Source: Pascua guehoae (Eukaryota > Basidiomycota > Tremellomycetes > Trichosporonales > Trichosporonaceae). Taken from it: 64,000 bases of DNA. How positions within the stretch are numbered: the stretch's first letter is position 1; each line of letters opens with the position of its first letter. Below the pieces are notes generated by a model, which was not told the origin of the DNA, made no database searches, and saw only the letters and a program-made list of their open reading frames with translations. Made by a program: the position numbers and the translations under genes. Positions 23,898 to 34,478 of the stretch are shown here, piece by piece. The stretch lies in contig BCJX01000001.1 of assembly GCA_001600415.1 (NCBI GenBank), forward strand, positions 3,266,735-3,330,734, given 5' to 3'.

Positions 23898-26800
23898 TCT
23901 GGGGGCCCAACATATCCATATCGGTGTCCGGGGATGTCCAAAATAGCAACTTGCGAGCAACGTGCGTGTCATCATGTCGCCCCGCCTGACAGACGGCGAT
24001 AGTCAGTATGGGCTTGAGGCGCGAAGACGCGACCGCAATGGAGGACCCCAATCAGGACTGTTGGCCAAACTCGCCACAGAGACGGCAGAGTCATTGATTC
24101 AGCTTGGGTCTGACTGATGTCAGCATGATCCGTGGTATGCGTCATCTGTTGCCACTTCGCCTAGCCCACTTGCTCGGCACCTGGCATGGCCGACTAGTAT
24201 CACATTGCCGATCGCCCATCGCCTACATCACACGCTCTCGACTGGACTCCATTGACTCCCATGACACGATGGGAGGCTCAGGTGACCGACCATGTGGCAG
24301 ACTGGCACACTCTTCGGCGATGGCATGGACACTATCGCATATCACATGGAGCTCTGATCGTGGTCACGAGCCAGCCGATTCAGCCTCCGAGATAGGAAGC
24401 GACAGTGGAAGGGATGTCAGAAGCGGTAGCAGATCAGATAGAGGATGTGAATATAGCACTTGGCTTCACGTGGTGGGACAGGTGAGTGCATGTGAGCGCA
24501 TGACGCGAGTTTTGTGGCCAACTAGGAGGAATCCGGCCGGGTTGTGACTCGATTTGTTTCACAACACGTTGGTGAGTAGAACAGGATTACAAGTCCGCAG
24601 TTAGCGCAGTTGTGCGATCGCTATCGGTGACAAACAATGATTTAGTGTAGCATGCCTGACCATGTGCCCTCCAAAGTGGCACGTGTGGAGGTTGAATATG
24701 GGAGTGGAGCGACCCAGTTGGGTCATGTGCAGCACGATGCGGTATCACGCGGGGATGTACGGTGCCATGCGGCGTCTCTCGGAATCCACACGACGCGAAG
24801 TCGCTATCGGAACTAACAAACATGCGGAGTTGACGAGCTTGTTCAGCCCCTCCACCACGCATCGGACATGCTGTGTCATGTGGCTCTAGGTCCGATGACT
24901 CTTGAATCACATGCACCCCACTGTGGAGCCTCCCTGGAGCCTCCAATATCGCCGATCTGATCGGTTCCAGTGCTCTGGACCCATGGTGCTCCACGAAGAC
25001 ACATCGGAGATGCGATAACAAGTGGTGGAGCCCCCCTTGCCTCGGCAAATAGGAGCGCGACAACACAAGAGGCATAGTGGTCATGGCGACAAGGTCGGAT
25101 CCGGCCATGGAGAGGCGCAACATCATCTGACTCCATAGCGTGAGAGCAGGTTAGTGATTCGATATTCAGAACGGGTCAGCCACTGTATGTCGGCAATATG
25201 GCGCTGCGATTTGGCGGCAGTGAGAATGACCTGGGAGTATTAGTTTAGCCATCCCCGCGAGTCATGCCTGTATCAAACGAGCGGTTACTCCGAGGTCACG
25301 GGAGTTGGGAAACGCTATGCCAATCTCTCGCCGCCATGATTGAGGGTGATGTCCACACGGTCCGCGAAGTGGGCAATCGGATCAACTGATGTGATACACA
25401 ATCTCATCACATGCTCGGAATTCGTGCTTCTTGCGGCCGCTGTTTACGACGCTTTGCGATGCCGCAACACGTGCTGACGACGAATGCGAGAAAGGCGAGG
25501 CAAGCGCGCAGCTGGCCTCCACCCGCCGCGGTTTATCGGGATGGGATGGCCCTCCTCCACCGTCGGCCATCAGCAAACATCTCCACATGACCACCTCGAA
25601 TCTAGGCCAAGCTGGACATGCCAATGCCGCAGTCTACCGAGACCTCCACAAAAGCTTAATCAGCGTCGGTTTGTGGGCATTGCAGCAATCCGGAGTCAGC
25701 ATCTCAGCGCTCGGTATCTAGTTCTCCAGTGTTGCTGCATGGAGTAGCTCCGGATGGTTAGCTCGTGACTCATGGTCCGCGGTGCCGGCGGCTCTGCTCC
25801 ACTTGGCACTCGGCGAGCCTGAAATACCGAGGCACTAAACGATGCCGATTACAGATCTTGACCTGCTTGGCCGGCGGCATGGGTTGGGCCCCCTAGGCGC
25901 CATCACAACCGCATCGTGCACTCCGGAATCAGCAAGCTGCGGCCAAGATCCACCCCCAGTGCGGCCAAGCATCAGCCAAGTCGCGGCCAAGCGGCCAAGA
26001 GGCGGCAACCAACATGCGGCTGACCACACACACGATGTCGTCAGCCAATTGAATGGCTGCAATCCCATGACCGCACTTATCGGTCACACGACCTTGCCTT
26101 GGTATGCGGTCCTCCCACTGTATCGCTCATCTCCACAATGAAGTCTTGCCAACGATGCCTGGCGCCTACTCAAGCAGCCGCTGACCTCGCCCGCATGATG
26201 TCATCCTAATCTTGTGCCTCATGGCCTCGCGCCTCATTGACACAATGGTGCTCGCCTTGGTCCGCGTGGCGTCGGCACTTGCCAATCGAGCCGGACCAAA
26301 TGATCGACACACTGGGCCCGGCCACTGACGTCGTTAACCGAACGCGGAGCTGGCCGAGGTCGATCACGAGAATTCTGGTCCTCCTGTTTGTTTGTTTGCT
26401 CCGGTCTCGGCATCTGGCAATGCGTATCGCATACCCATGGTTTCCCCTTCGCTTGCTGAATTACTGATGTGGCGAGGCTCCATGTACAAGACAGCCGCCC
26501 AGCCGACCCTGGCGTGTATCGGCGGCTTCGACCGTTCGGCACAACAACTTGCCGTTCCTCGACATGCCTCGCCCCAACCCGACCGGCCCAGCACCGACCC
26601 TACGCACTGATGTCTCGCGAAACTGCGACACAACAATGTCATATGGCAACCCCGCCGCGCCGTGGTTGGAGTCATGTCGGCAAGCGCGACAAGCGAGGTT
26701 ATTGGATGTGGGCGGGAGTAACCGCTCACAGTCGGCAACTCGGTATTGCACAGTTTTGCCTTTTGTTGCTCATTGTTTCCGGATGTTGTCTGGTTTTCGG

Positions 26801-27096
26801 CTCTCGGAAGATGCTCGGTGTCGCGCAATTAGCAGTATGGCCGCACGGTATCCCGCGACACCGAAAGTGCGGCCGGCTCTCGGTGTTCTGTGGAGACCGG
26901 TGTCGTTTGTTAGGATGCAAACAGGCAATTGGCAGGTGGAGTGAAGGGTCGACGAGAGCCTCTGGAAGGACGTCTTGCCTGTTCGCAAACGTCCTCTGGA
27001 CGGACGTCTGGCAAAAATTGGCTGATGCTCGGTATACTGCCACACGTGGCAAGGACAAACTCAACGGTGTGAGGCTGTGACCAGTTCTTTCGTTCC

Positions 27097-27265
27097 AGTC
27101 TACTGGAACAACACCACCACTGTCACTCTGCTGCCTCCCTGCGGTTGGCGACAGTCTACTGGAACAGCACCACCACTGTCACTCTGCTGCCTCCCTGCGG
27201 TTGGCGACAGTCTACTGGAACAGCACCACCACTGTCACTCTGCTGCCACCCTGCGTTGGCGACAG
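27097..27265. repeat. 56-bp tandem repeat, three copies
   Basis: Units begin AGTCTACTGGAACA at 27097, 27153 and 27209. Copies 1 and 2 are almost identical (one A/G difference in the first 20 bp); copy 3 has a substitution and a one-base deletion near its end. The high identity suggests recent duplication. The unit encodes no recognisable peptide and lies in the gene-poor region. Confidence 0.9.
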
Positions 27266-28256
27266 AGTCCGCCAAACATTCAATGAACCTGTGTCGAGTG
27301 AAAGAAAGACTTGCCAAAGACAAGCCCACCTGTTCCTAAGACAAGTGATGTAGTACGGGTTTGCTACGTTGTATTGCAAGTTTGGGGCATTGGTTCGTAT
27401 AACGGTGTGGACGGGTAGCGTTGATGCACACACACGCTTGCAGCGCAACTACTCCTCGTCAGAGCAGTTTGGCGATTCCTTTCGACAGCATTCTTGGTTT
27501 CAACTTCCCCGGTGTACAATTATACCTACCACGCTCACCATTGAGATATAGTCTACAGTTGAGGGGCGTGTGCGAGCAGACCTGGCGGCGAGCAATCGAG
27601 ATGTACCCTACAGGGAGTCTGGGGCAGCCACGTCCTCACATTCCAACCCAGTCCGATAAGTGCCTCCTCGGCGCCCCAGTTTACCCTCAGGATGGCAATG
27701 TTCTCCTATCGAAATGACACACTGACCCATACACGGACCGCTGTACATACAGCCATGTCTGGCCTTCTTGAGCAACAATGGTAGCCTAAGTAACAAAGCG
27801 TGCAGGAAGGAAGATGCGCACATGGACACTGTCCGCTGCCGTCTGTGGCATCCTTCCTCCTAAAGCGTTCATGCGATGGGTGTACCCTTACATAATCCCC
27901 ACTATGCCCACTGCCACCATGCACAGGACGTGAGGTATTGCCAAAGTCGAGCTGTCACAATTATGTTAATGCGCTAGCAAACATTCTAACGGGATTCTGT
28001 CGTGCATGCTATCACCCGTCAAACTGCCACGACAGGCAGGTTGAAATCACTCTAGTATGGTATTTGGTTCCGCAGGTCGCGTGCGGTAAGAACGATGACG
28101 ACGTGTTGCCACCTCAACTTGTTCGATATCTACATGTCGACGGTGGCTGTTACCTGACGTGGCGCAGGGGTGAGTGCTCACTAACACGGCGCACCTTAAA
28201 CAGCTGTAATGGTGCTGATTCAGTGAGTCCTTTGTCCGCCAAGCCCTCTCAACGCG

Positions 28257-28826
28257 ATGATCTCGTTTCTCTCGGGGCTCTTCGGTCAAAAGGAGCATCT
28301 CTACGTTGTGTTGTACATGACGGATAAGGAAGATGCTCCAGGAGGGCCACCCCTGTAAGTATCACTCACAGAAATATCCGCTAAATGTGTGGTTGCTGAC
28401 ACTGATAGATTTCATTGGGCACTTGGGATTATGTCCCAAGCAGACAGCGACACTTTCCACATCCTCCACGCGGTCAACCGCCCACCAGCAAGCTGGGTGC
28501 TGGAGGACCTTGTCGACAAGGTTGTAATGGATCCAGTTGCCGTGGCCCAAATCCATATCGGCAAAGTCATCGACAAAGATAGTTTAATCGAAACAATCCG
28601 ACGCGTGCCAGTTCTCGCCGACGACCCTAACTTTACGTGCCGTATTTGGCTCAAGAGTGCATTTGAAACCATCGCCAAGGTGGGAGGCTTAGTTGAAGCG
28701 CCAACGTTGGACTGGCCCACCATCCAGGAGACGTGTGAGCAGTATGGTGGTCCGAAGCGTTTTGAAAGTCTTGGCGAGATGTTGCCTACATACGACATGG
28801 TACAGGGGAAAGAAACCGTTGCATAG
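28257..28826 (+). CDS. Small fungal protein with FHWALGI motif (DUF6914-like)
   Basis: There are two exons, 28257-28354 and 28409-28826 (171 aa). The start MISFLSGLFG is followed by a hydrophobic strand EHLYVVLYMT, then across the intron LFHWALGIMSQADSDTFHILHAVNR. A Tyr/Phe-His-Trp-Ala motif followed about 15 residues later by a His-containing strand and an Asn-Arg is the pattern of a family of small basidiomycete proteins of unknown function that I associate with DUF6914. The C-terminal half is helical and ends TYDMVQGKETVA. No catalytic set can be assigned. The 54-nt intron has the branch GCTGACAC near its 3' end. Identity as a real gene is fairly sure; family name is tentative. Confidence 0.7.
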
Positions 28827-29737
28827 AACAAACTTCACGTACAATACAAGGGTCACTGCCCTCTGGCCTCCCAGTCAGTGATAGCCTTACCAAGACTGGA
28901 TGTCGAGGACGCCCTACAAGACATTTATGACCATGAGAACACAGAGCAAAGGTTACACAAGGCGAGGTGCCTTGCGTTAAGAGGTACACCACAGGTCGTG
29001 AGCAGGGATGGTGTTCGGTATGTTATTGGGCCGCAACAACTTTTGGTTGTAACTCAACTCCCAAGTGCCGCCTGCTCGTCTCCCCTAGCTCCCCTGTCGA
29101 TCATCAATGCGGTCATGACACCATGCCATATCCGCATGTCTTGTCCTCGGATCCTGTGTGTTGCTTGGGCCTACAGTCCTCAATATCACGTGTTCAGTTG
29201 CCCGAGCCACACCGTTCTTCCGTTGTTGTCTCCCATTCAACACGCCGACAACAACTAGACGCCAGCCCGCCTGAACTGCTTTCAAAGTGCTGTGTATCCT
29301 CGGCACCGGGGCCGGACACGGCCGCTGTGTGTCAATTAACAGTTTGAACAGGTTTGGGCTCGGCGTGATTCCTCGGGTTGTTTGCTGCTAAACGGCTAAA
29401 CTCCCCTCTGTCATCAGGCTATGCGGCTCTGTTGAGGCACATGGCGCGTGGCAACCCCACCGCCAACCCGAAGACGTTGCGGACCGTGGGGCTCCCTCGC
29501 CACCAGTCTGCTAAACTGCGTCTCCTTTTTCTATCTGCTGAACTGCTAATATTTTCCGTCCTCCGCCGTCGGTTTGCGGCGTGGTTCTCTGTCCGCACAT
29601 ACAGCAAGGAACAACAAGCACAAAGAACGTCATGGATGGGGTGAGGACGCCCGAGATATAAGGAGGTGCTGTTGATTCTTCTTGGAGCATCTTCACATTG
29701 CTTCGCCTTCACACGTTCACCGCTCTCTCTGACAACA
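28827..29737. other. Intergenic upstream of the DUF1479 gene
   Basis: No gene is supported. A TATA-like GATATAAGG lies at about 29654-29662, some 80 bp before the next ATG, and a CACGTG occurs at 29187-29192. Confidence 0.45.
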
Positions 29738-31595
29738 ATGACGCGCCTGCCTCTCTCTCGCCTCCCCAAGCGCCTTGGCGCACGTTACCTCCAGACCGCG
29801 ACTGCGACCCCACGCCCACCAGCTTTTGCTATGGGAGCAATGGGTGCGCCGCGCAAGCAGCGCCCAGAAGGCGACGTGAGTACATGACGTTTAGGCCGAG
29901 TGTCCTTCATGCTCGGAGGCTGGTTACTGGAGTGTGGCGATTCTTGGAGCGAAGGGTAGTCACCAAGTCCTAGCTACATGCTGTGGCGTGCTGCCGTCCC
30001 TGCAGCTTAGGGTTCTGATTCTGTGGTAGCTGCCTAGTTTCAGCAGCACTTGAGCCACCTGTTTGCACTGGTTGCGTGATGAGAGCCATACTAACACCAC
30101 AGATCGGCTCCGTCTTCGCCTCACTGTCTGGAGAAGAGGCCGTCGAACTGCCCCCGCGTTTCCTGGACCTGAAGAAGGAGATTATCGGCGACGCCGACAA
30201 CCAGGCACGGTTGACTGCGAGCTTTGCGCGCCTGACGGAACGTTTGGCACAGGCTGCCGAGGAGGCTGAACAGAAGCAGCAGGAAGTGAGTATTCGCTGC
30301 CCGCTCAGTCGGGAATGCTAGTGCTAACAATTAGGCGATCCCGACTTTGTCGTACGACCAGCTCATTTCTGGTGACCAGGCGACTGTCGACAGCTTCAGG
30401 CGCTCCGGTACCGCTGTCGTTACGGGCGTTGTGCCCGAGGCCGAGGCACACGCGTGGCTCAGCGAGGTCGAGGACTACGTCAAGGCCAACCCCCAGGTCA
30501 AGGGTTTCCCCGCCGACGACAAGCAGGTGTTTGAGATCTAGTGAGTGTTACTTGTCCCTCGTAATTCTAAATCTGCCCCAATGCTATGCAGCTCAAAGCT
30601 AACACTGCAGCTGGTCCAAGCCCCAACTCGCCGCCCGCGCCCACCCCCGTTCCATCGCCGTGCAGCGGGAGCTGCTCAAGCTCTTCGACTTGCCCCAGAA
30701 CGCCGAGGTGTCGCTCACCACGCCACTGACGTACGCCGACCGCCTGCGCATCCGCCACCCGGGCGACTCCAAGTTTGCGCTTGGTCCGCACATGGACGGC
30801 GGGAGCATCGAGCGGTGGGAGGACCCAATGTACCGCAAGGTGTACGACAAGATTCTCCAGGGACGTTGGGAAGACTTCAACGCGTTTGAGATTGAGTACC
30901 GCGCGCGCGCCAACCAGAACATGTACGAGGGCCCCGGCGCATGTGGCGTCTTCCGTGCGTTCCAGGGCTGGACGTCCCTCTCCAACACTGGCCCGGGTGA
31001 AGGCACGCTTCGTGTCTACCCTTTCTTGAAGGAGATGACGGCGTACACGCTCCTCCGCCCACTTTTCCGTGAGAAGAAGTCGCGCGCCGCGGTCACTCGC
31101 GACGAGTACCTCGCCCCTTCAAACTGGGAGCTCGATCTGGCCACCACGGCATTCCCCAACGCGCCTCCGGGCCGCAGCCAGGAGTTCAACGACGACACCC
31201 ACCCCCACCTCGAACTGAGCCGCTCGGTCGTCTCCATCCCCCGCGTCCGCCCCGGTGACCAGGCTTGGTGGCACGCGGACGTCATCCACGCCGTCGAGTC
31301 TGAGCACCGCGGCAAGGGACCCAGCGCAGTCATGTACATCCCCTCGGTGCCCATTACCAGCATCAACGCAGAGTACGTCCGCGACCAGCGCACCAACTTT
31401 ATCGAGCGCATCCCCGCCCCGGACTTCCCCGGAGGTGTCGGTGAGAGCAACTTCAAGGGCACCGGTACCCCAGGCGACATCCGTGGCGATATCGCCCGGA
31501 GGGCCATGGGCCTTGAGGCTTTTGAGATCACCAACGACCTCCGTCCGGGTGACCGCAAGGCGCGCGAGATGGCAAACCAGATCCTGGGTCTCTAA
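29738..31595 (+). CDS. DUF1479 family protein (putative Fe(II)/2-oxoglutarate oxygenase fold)
   Basis: There are four exons, 29738-29875, 30103-30285, 30335-30540 and 30611-31595 (503 aa). The protein matches the DUF1479 family shared by fungi and bacteria (E. coli YbiU): FRRSGTAVVTGVVPEAEAHAWL, WSKPQLAARAHP, then GPHMDGGSIERWEDP with a His-x-Asp pair, SLSNTGPGEGTLRVYPFLKE, and RPGDQAWWHADVIHAVES with a distal His, consistent with a double-stranded beta-helix oxygenase metal site. The first 30 residues are Arg/Ser/Thr-rich without acids, so a mitochondrial presequence is possible. The substrate is unknown. All intron borders are GT/AG and preserve the frame. Confidence 0.88.
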
Positions 31596-31775
31596 GTTGC
31601 TACCACCAGCAAAAATCATGTACATCAAATCGTGGCGCGAGGGCGTGGGCGCAAAGGTACGAGGCGATCAGCAATCCACTTGTACCATACCATACCAGTA
31701 CAGCTATGCATGAATCTATTGTAGTCCCGCAAAGACGTAGCGCGCGAGTCTAGCTTCCATTATACCCTCGGCGGA

Positions 31776-32621
31776 CTATTGAGTGATGGCGTTGGTGCCC
31801 AGGCGCGCCTTGTGGATCTTGATCTCCTCGAGCGGCCGGTCGTTGTTGTCGGTACGCACAGCCTCAAGGCGCTGAATCGTCTGCATGCCTGCGGAGACAC
31901 GCCCAAAGATGGTGTGCTTGCCGTCGAGGAACGGTGTGGGTGCCTGTTATCAGTCATGAATCAGAATCTCTGTCAGCACTTCCACCACTCACGCAAGTAA
32001 TGAAAAATTGAGAGCCTGAGGCGTAAGCACAATTCAATAGCTGTTCCGCAAGGACGCGTCTTCCGCAAGCAGTGCTATAAGTGACGCACCATTAGTGTTC
32101 GGCCCCGCGTTGGCCATTGCGAGGATGCCCGCTCCAACGAAACGGAGGTCGGGGTGGAGCTCGTCCGCAAAGCGCTCGCCGTAGACAGATGTGCCGCCAC
32201 GTCCTGTCCCCGTTGGGTCACCGCCCTGGATCATGAATCCCTGCAAGTTAGTCGTTGTGTTTGGGAAGGAGGGTTGGATCAAAGGCAAGGCGGGAAAGCA
32301 AGGTGGCCGAAGATCGGAACACAATGTATTAGATTCTGCGACGCGCACGCTTCGCTGCCTGTGCACAGCTCATGGTGAAAAGAGAAGACGCACTGGAATG
32401 ATGCGGTGGAACTGATGGGTTAGCATCGGATCAACCTGTTCTCACTCACAATGACACCGTTGTAATAACCTCGTTCGGCGAGCTTTGCGAAGTTGTTGCA
32501 CGTCTACTGTTAGCTGCCAGCCCCTCTGACTGCAGCTCACCTTTGGCGCATGCTGGGTGTACAGCTCGACGGTGAACGAGCCCACGCTGGTGTCGATTGT
32601 GACGTACTGTGGCGCGGCCAT
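31776..32621 (-). CDS. Peptidyl-prolyl cis-trans isomerase, cyclophilin (PPIL1/Cyp1-like)
   Basis: This is a cyclophilin of 164 aa, single-domain, without targeting signal; the PPIL1-like group acts with the spliceosome. Minus-strand exons are 32621-32541, 32503-32450, 32411-32394, 32240-32090, 32015-31993 and 31943-31776. The active-site block [22 protein letters not shown] is spread over two exons; FHRIIP is an 18-nt exon by itself, and GSQFFITC is mostly a 23-nt exon. Other family landmarks are [29 protein letters not shown], and [13 protein letters not shown]. The catalytic Arg (in FHRIIP) and the FFIT strand are present; the usual cyclosporin-contact Trp is not, as in many PPIL1 forms. 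Intron sizes run from 37 to 153 nt. Confidence 0.93.
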
Positions 32622-32745
32622 TGCGTGTGGAAATGCAAATGAGTGCAAGAAGTCGAGATTGACCGAAGGTGAGGATGTCCATTATTGTTTTCAACGACGA
32701 ACTGATTGAAACGCAGAATTCCTAATGGTGTTCCAGAATCCTAAT

Positions 32746-32765
32746 GTCCACGTGGACTACACGTG
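32746..32765. promoter_or_regulatory. Double CACGTG element between cyclophilin and TIM21
   Basis: A perfect 12-bp palindrome GTCCACGTGGAC (32746-32757) is followed directly by a second CACGTG (32760-32765) on the same helical face spacing of 11 bp. The shared divergent promoter is only 310 bp long. A repeated CCTAATG lies just upstream at 32721 and 32740. Confidence 0.5.
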
Positions 32766-32931
32766 GAATTAATAAGGTCGCATTCTAATAGCAACCCAAC
32801 CCCGCTGACGGAAGCAAATTTCCTCATGAATGACGCACGCGAAGAAGTCTGGCCTCGGCACTCGGTGTTCGACTTCTCCCACCGTTCCTCTCACCTGGTC
32901 GTACAAATCACCTTCCCAGCCCACGCCGACC

Positions 32932-34278
32932 ATGCCGCCGAGGGTACCACTCGCGCTCAGCGCACTCAGTGCGAGGCCAGTTCTGATATCCGTTCTCCCG
33001 TTCGCGCAGTGCAAGCCAATGGCCGGAAGCAGCATGCGCTCGTTCACGGCTGCTTCGCGTCTCGCGCGTGCCGCCTCAAACAGCCCACGCACTTCAACCC
33101 TCCCGCACGCCGCGACTGCTCTAAGCGTCTCCAACGCCTCGCGTGTCTTGAACATGACCAGCTCTCGTGCTCCTCGACGCATGCTTGCCACGCACTCTGA
33201 CTTCAAGCACCATCCTGGCGGCAAGGAGCGGCCAGAGACAACGTCGGAGATGATGGACCGCCTCGAACGCGCAGCGCGTGCCAGGGCTGCAACCGATGGC
33301 CAGGAGCACGTGGGACCGTTCCCCCTCGGCGTCGGTGCGAGTGGGAGGAGCAGACCGTGGAAGGCTTGGTCGGACCTAAACATTGGTGGGAAGTGTGAGT
33401 ATCCACACCAGAGGCGAATTGGACCAGACTGCCAATCTAGGGCCAGCATGTGGCTAACCTGCAGTGGTGCGGACGGTGCGGCAGAGTGGAAACTTGATTG
33501 TCGTCATCGTCGGCGTGGGACTGTTTGTCATTCTCACTATTGCGCTCACCACCGAGCTCTTTGCCAAGAACTCGCCAAGCGTGCTGTACTCGCAGTGCAT
33601 TGACATGATCCGGGACAGCGACGCGGTACGTCTGCTGTCGGACGAGAAGCTGTGAGCTACAGCTGACGGTTATAGCTGAATTCGATTCTTCTGCCTCCGT
33701 TGTCATTTACTCACTCGCCCTACTCGTCGTCGCCAACCCGCGGATCGGCACCCGTCGTACACCGCGCAGTCCGCCACCCCGTGTCTGGCCGTGACCACCT
33801 CCTGTTGACCTTCTGGGTGCACGGTCGGGGTCGCAACGAGCCCGAACCGCTGCACTGGGCAAAGCGGTGGTGGTCGAATGTGGAGGGATGGGCTCGCACT
33901 GCTGGAGGCTGGGTGGGACTATCGGCCGACCCAGATGGGCCCGTCGAGAACCTGCCGCCTGCCGTTGCGGCTGAGGTGGAGGAGATGGACAAGCCGCCTC
34001 AGCCTGGCTTTTTCGAACGGCTCACCAGTGCCTTCTCTTTCCGCAACTCGCTCGGAGGCAATCGTCCGGCAGGGTCGGCGCCCAAGCGCGGACCTCCACC
34101 GCCGGGAACATACAAGATTGGTGAGGTACGTGCCGACTACGTCAAGAACGCAGCTGGACACTACACCCTCCTCTCTCTTGTCGTCGACGCTCCCTCGGCC
34201 CGCGCGCAGTACCCTGGCCGCGCGACCGTGTTCTGGTCGCCAGAGGCGGACCGCGAAGGCCTGATCGAGCGGCGATAA
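32932..34278 (+). CDS. TIM21: Mitochondrial import subunit Tim21
   Basis: This is an inner-membrane protein that links the TOM complex to TIM23 and respiratory supercomplexes. Exons are 32932-33394, 33465-33625 and 33676-34278 (408 aa). A basic, Ser/Ala-rich presequence ends near RRMLATHSD; a single membrane helix follows (NLIVVIVGVGLFVILTIALTTELF); then the intermembrane-space domain with SVLYSQCIDMIRDS, HLLLTFWVHG and the late strands KIGEVRADYV and YTLLSLVVDA. A disordered Pro/Gly loop interrupts the domain. The start at 32932 (CGACCATGCCG) gives the long form; an in-frame ATG at 33019 would give 379 aa and an equally good presequence. The gene shares its promoter with the cyclophilin and converges on the methyltransferase gene. 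Confidence 0.9.
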
Positions 34279-34478
34279 CGTGTAGTTTGCCAGTGAGCAT
34301 CGGGGATGTGGGGTCATGATATGCATGGTATGGCAGAATGTGTATACAGAGCTTGGGTTTGGACAGAAGCGAGTAGTCCTTGAGACCCGGGGGACATAAC
34401 AAGAAGGGTACAGCAAGGACAGACAGCATGAGCGTTCCTGGCTTGCTTTGTGCTTGACTATTGCTACATTTACAGTGA

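Larger units (their letters stand above)
22717..28256. other. Gene-poor region, right part (5.5 kb)
   Basis: Apart from the tRNA-Ser at 23803-23897 and the 56-bp tandem repeat at 27097-27265, no gene or mobile-element protein is recognised. Frames such as 24587-25126 (minus) and 26469-27080 (plus) have no detectable family features. A diverged direct repeat built on CCTCTGGA-GGACGTCT occurs at about 26959 and 26992. Tandem CCGAGGTTACT-like units lie at about 22828-22862. Confidence 0.5.

Noticed and set aside
27077..27339. Open frames through the 56-bp repeat as a repeat protein
   Set aside because: The unit length is not a multiple of three, so copies are read in different frames; not a protein repeat.
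34279..34478. Possible extra exon between TIM21 and the methyltransferase
   Set aside because: Both flanking genes end cleanly at stop codons 200 bp apart and the family ends match; this is a short convergent spacer.
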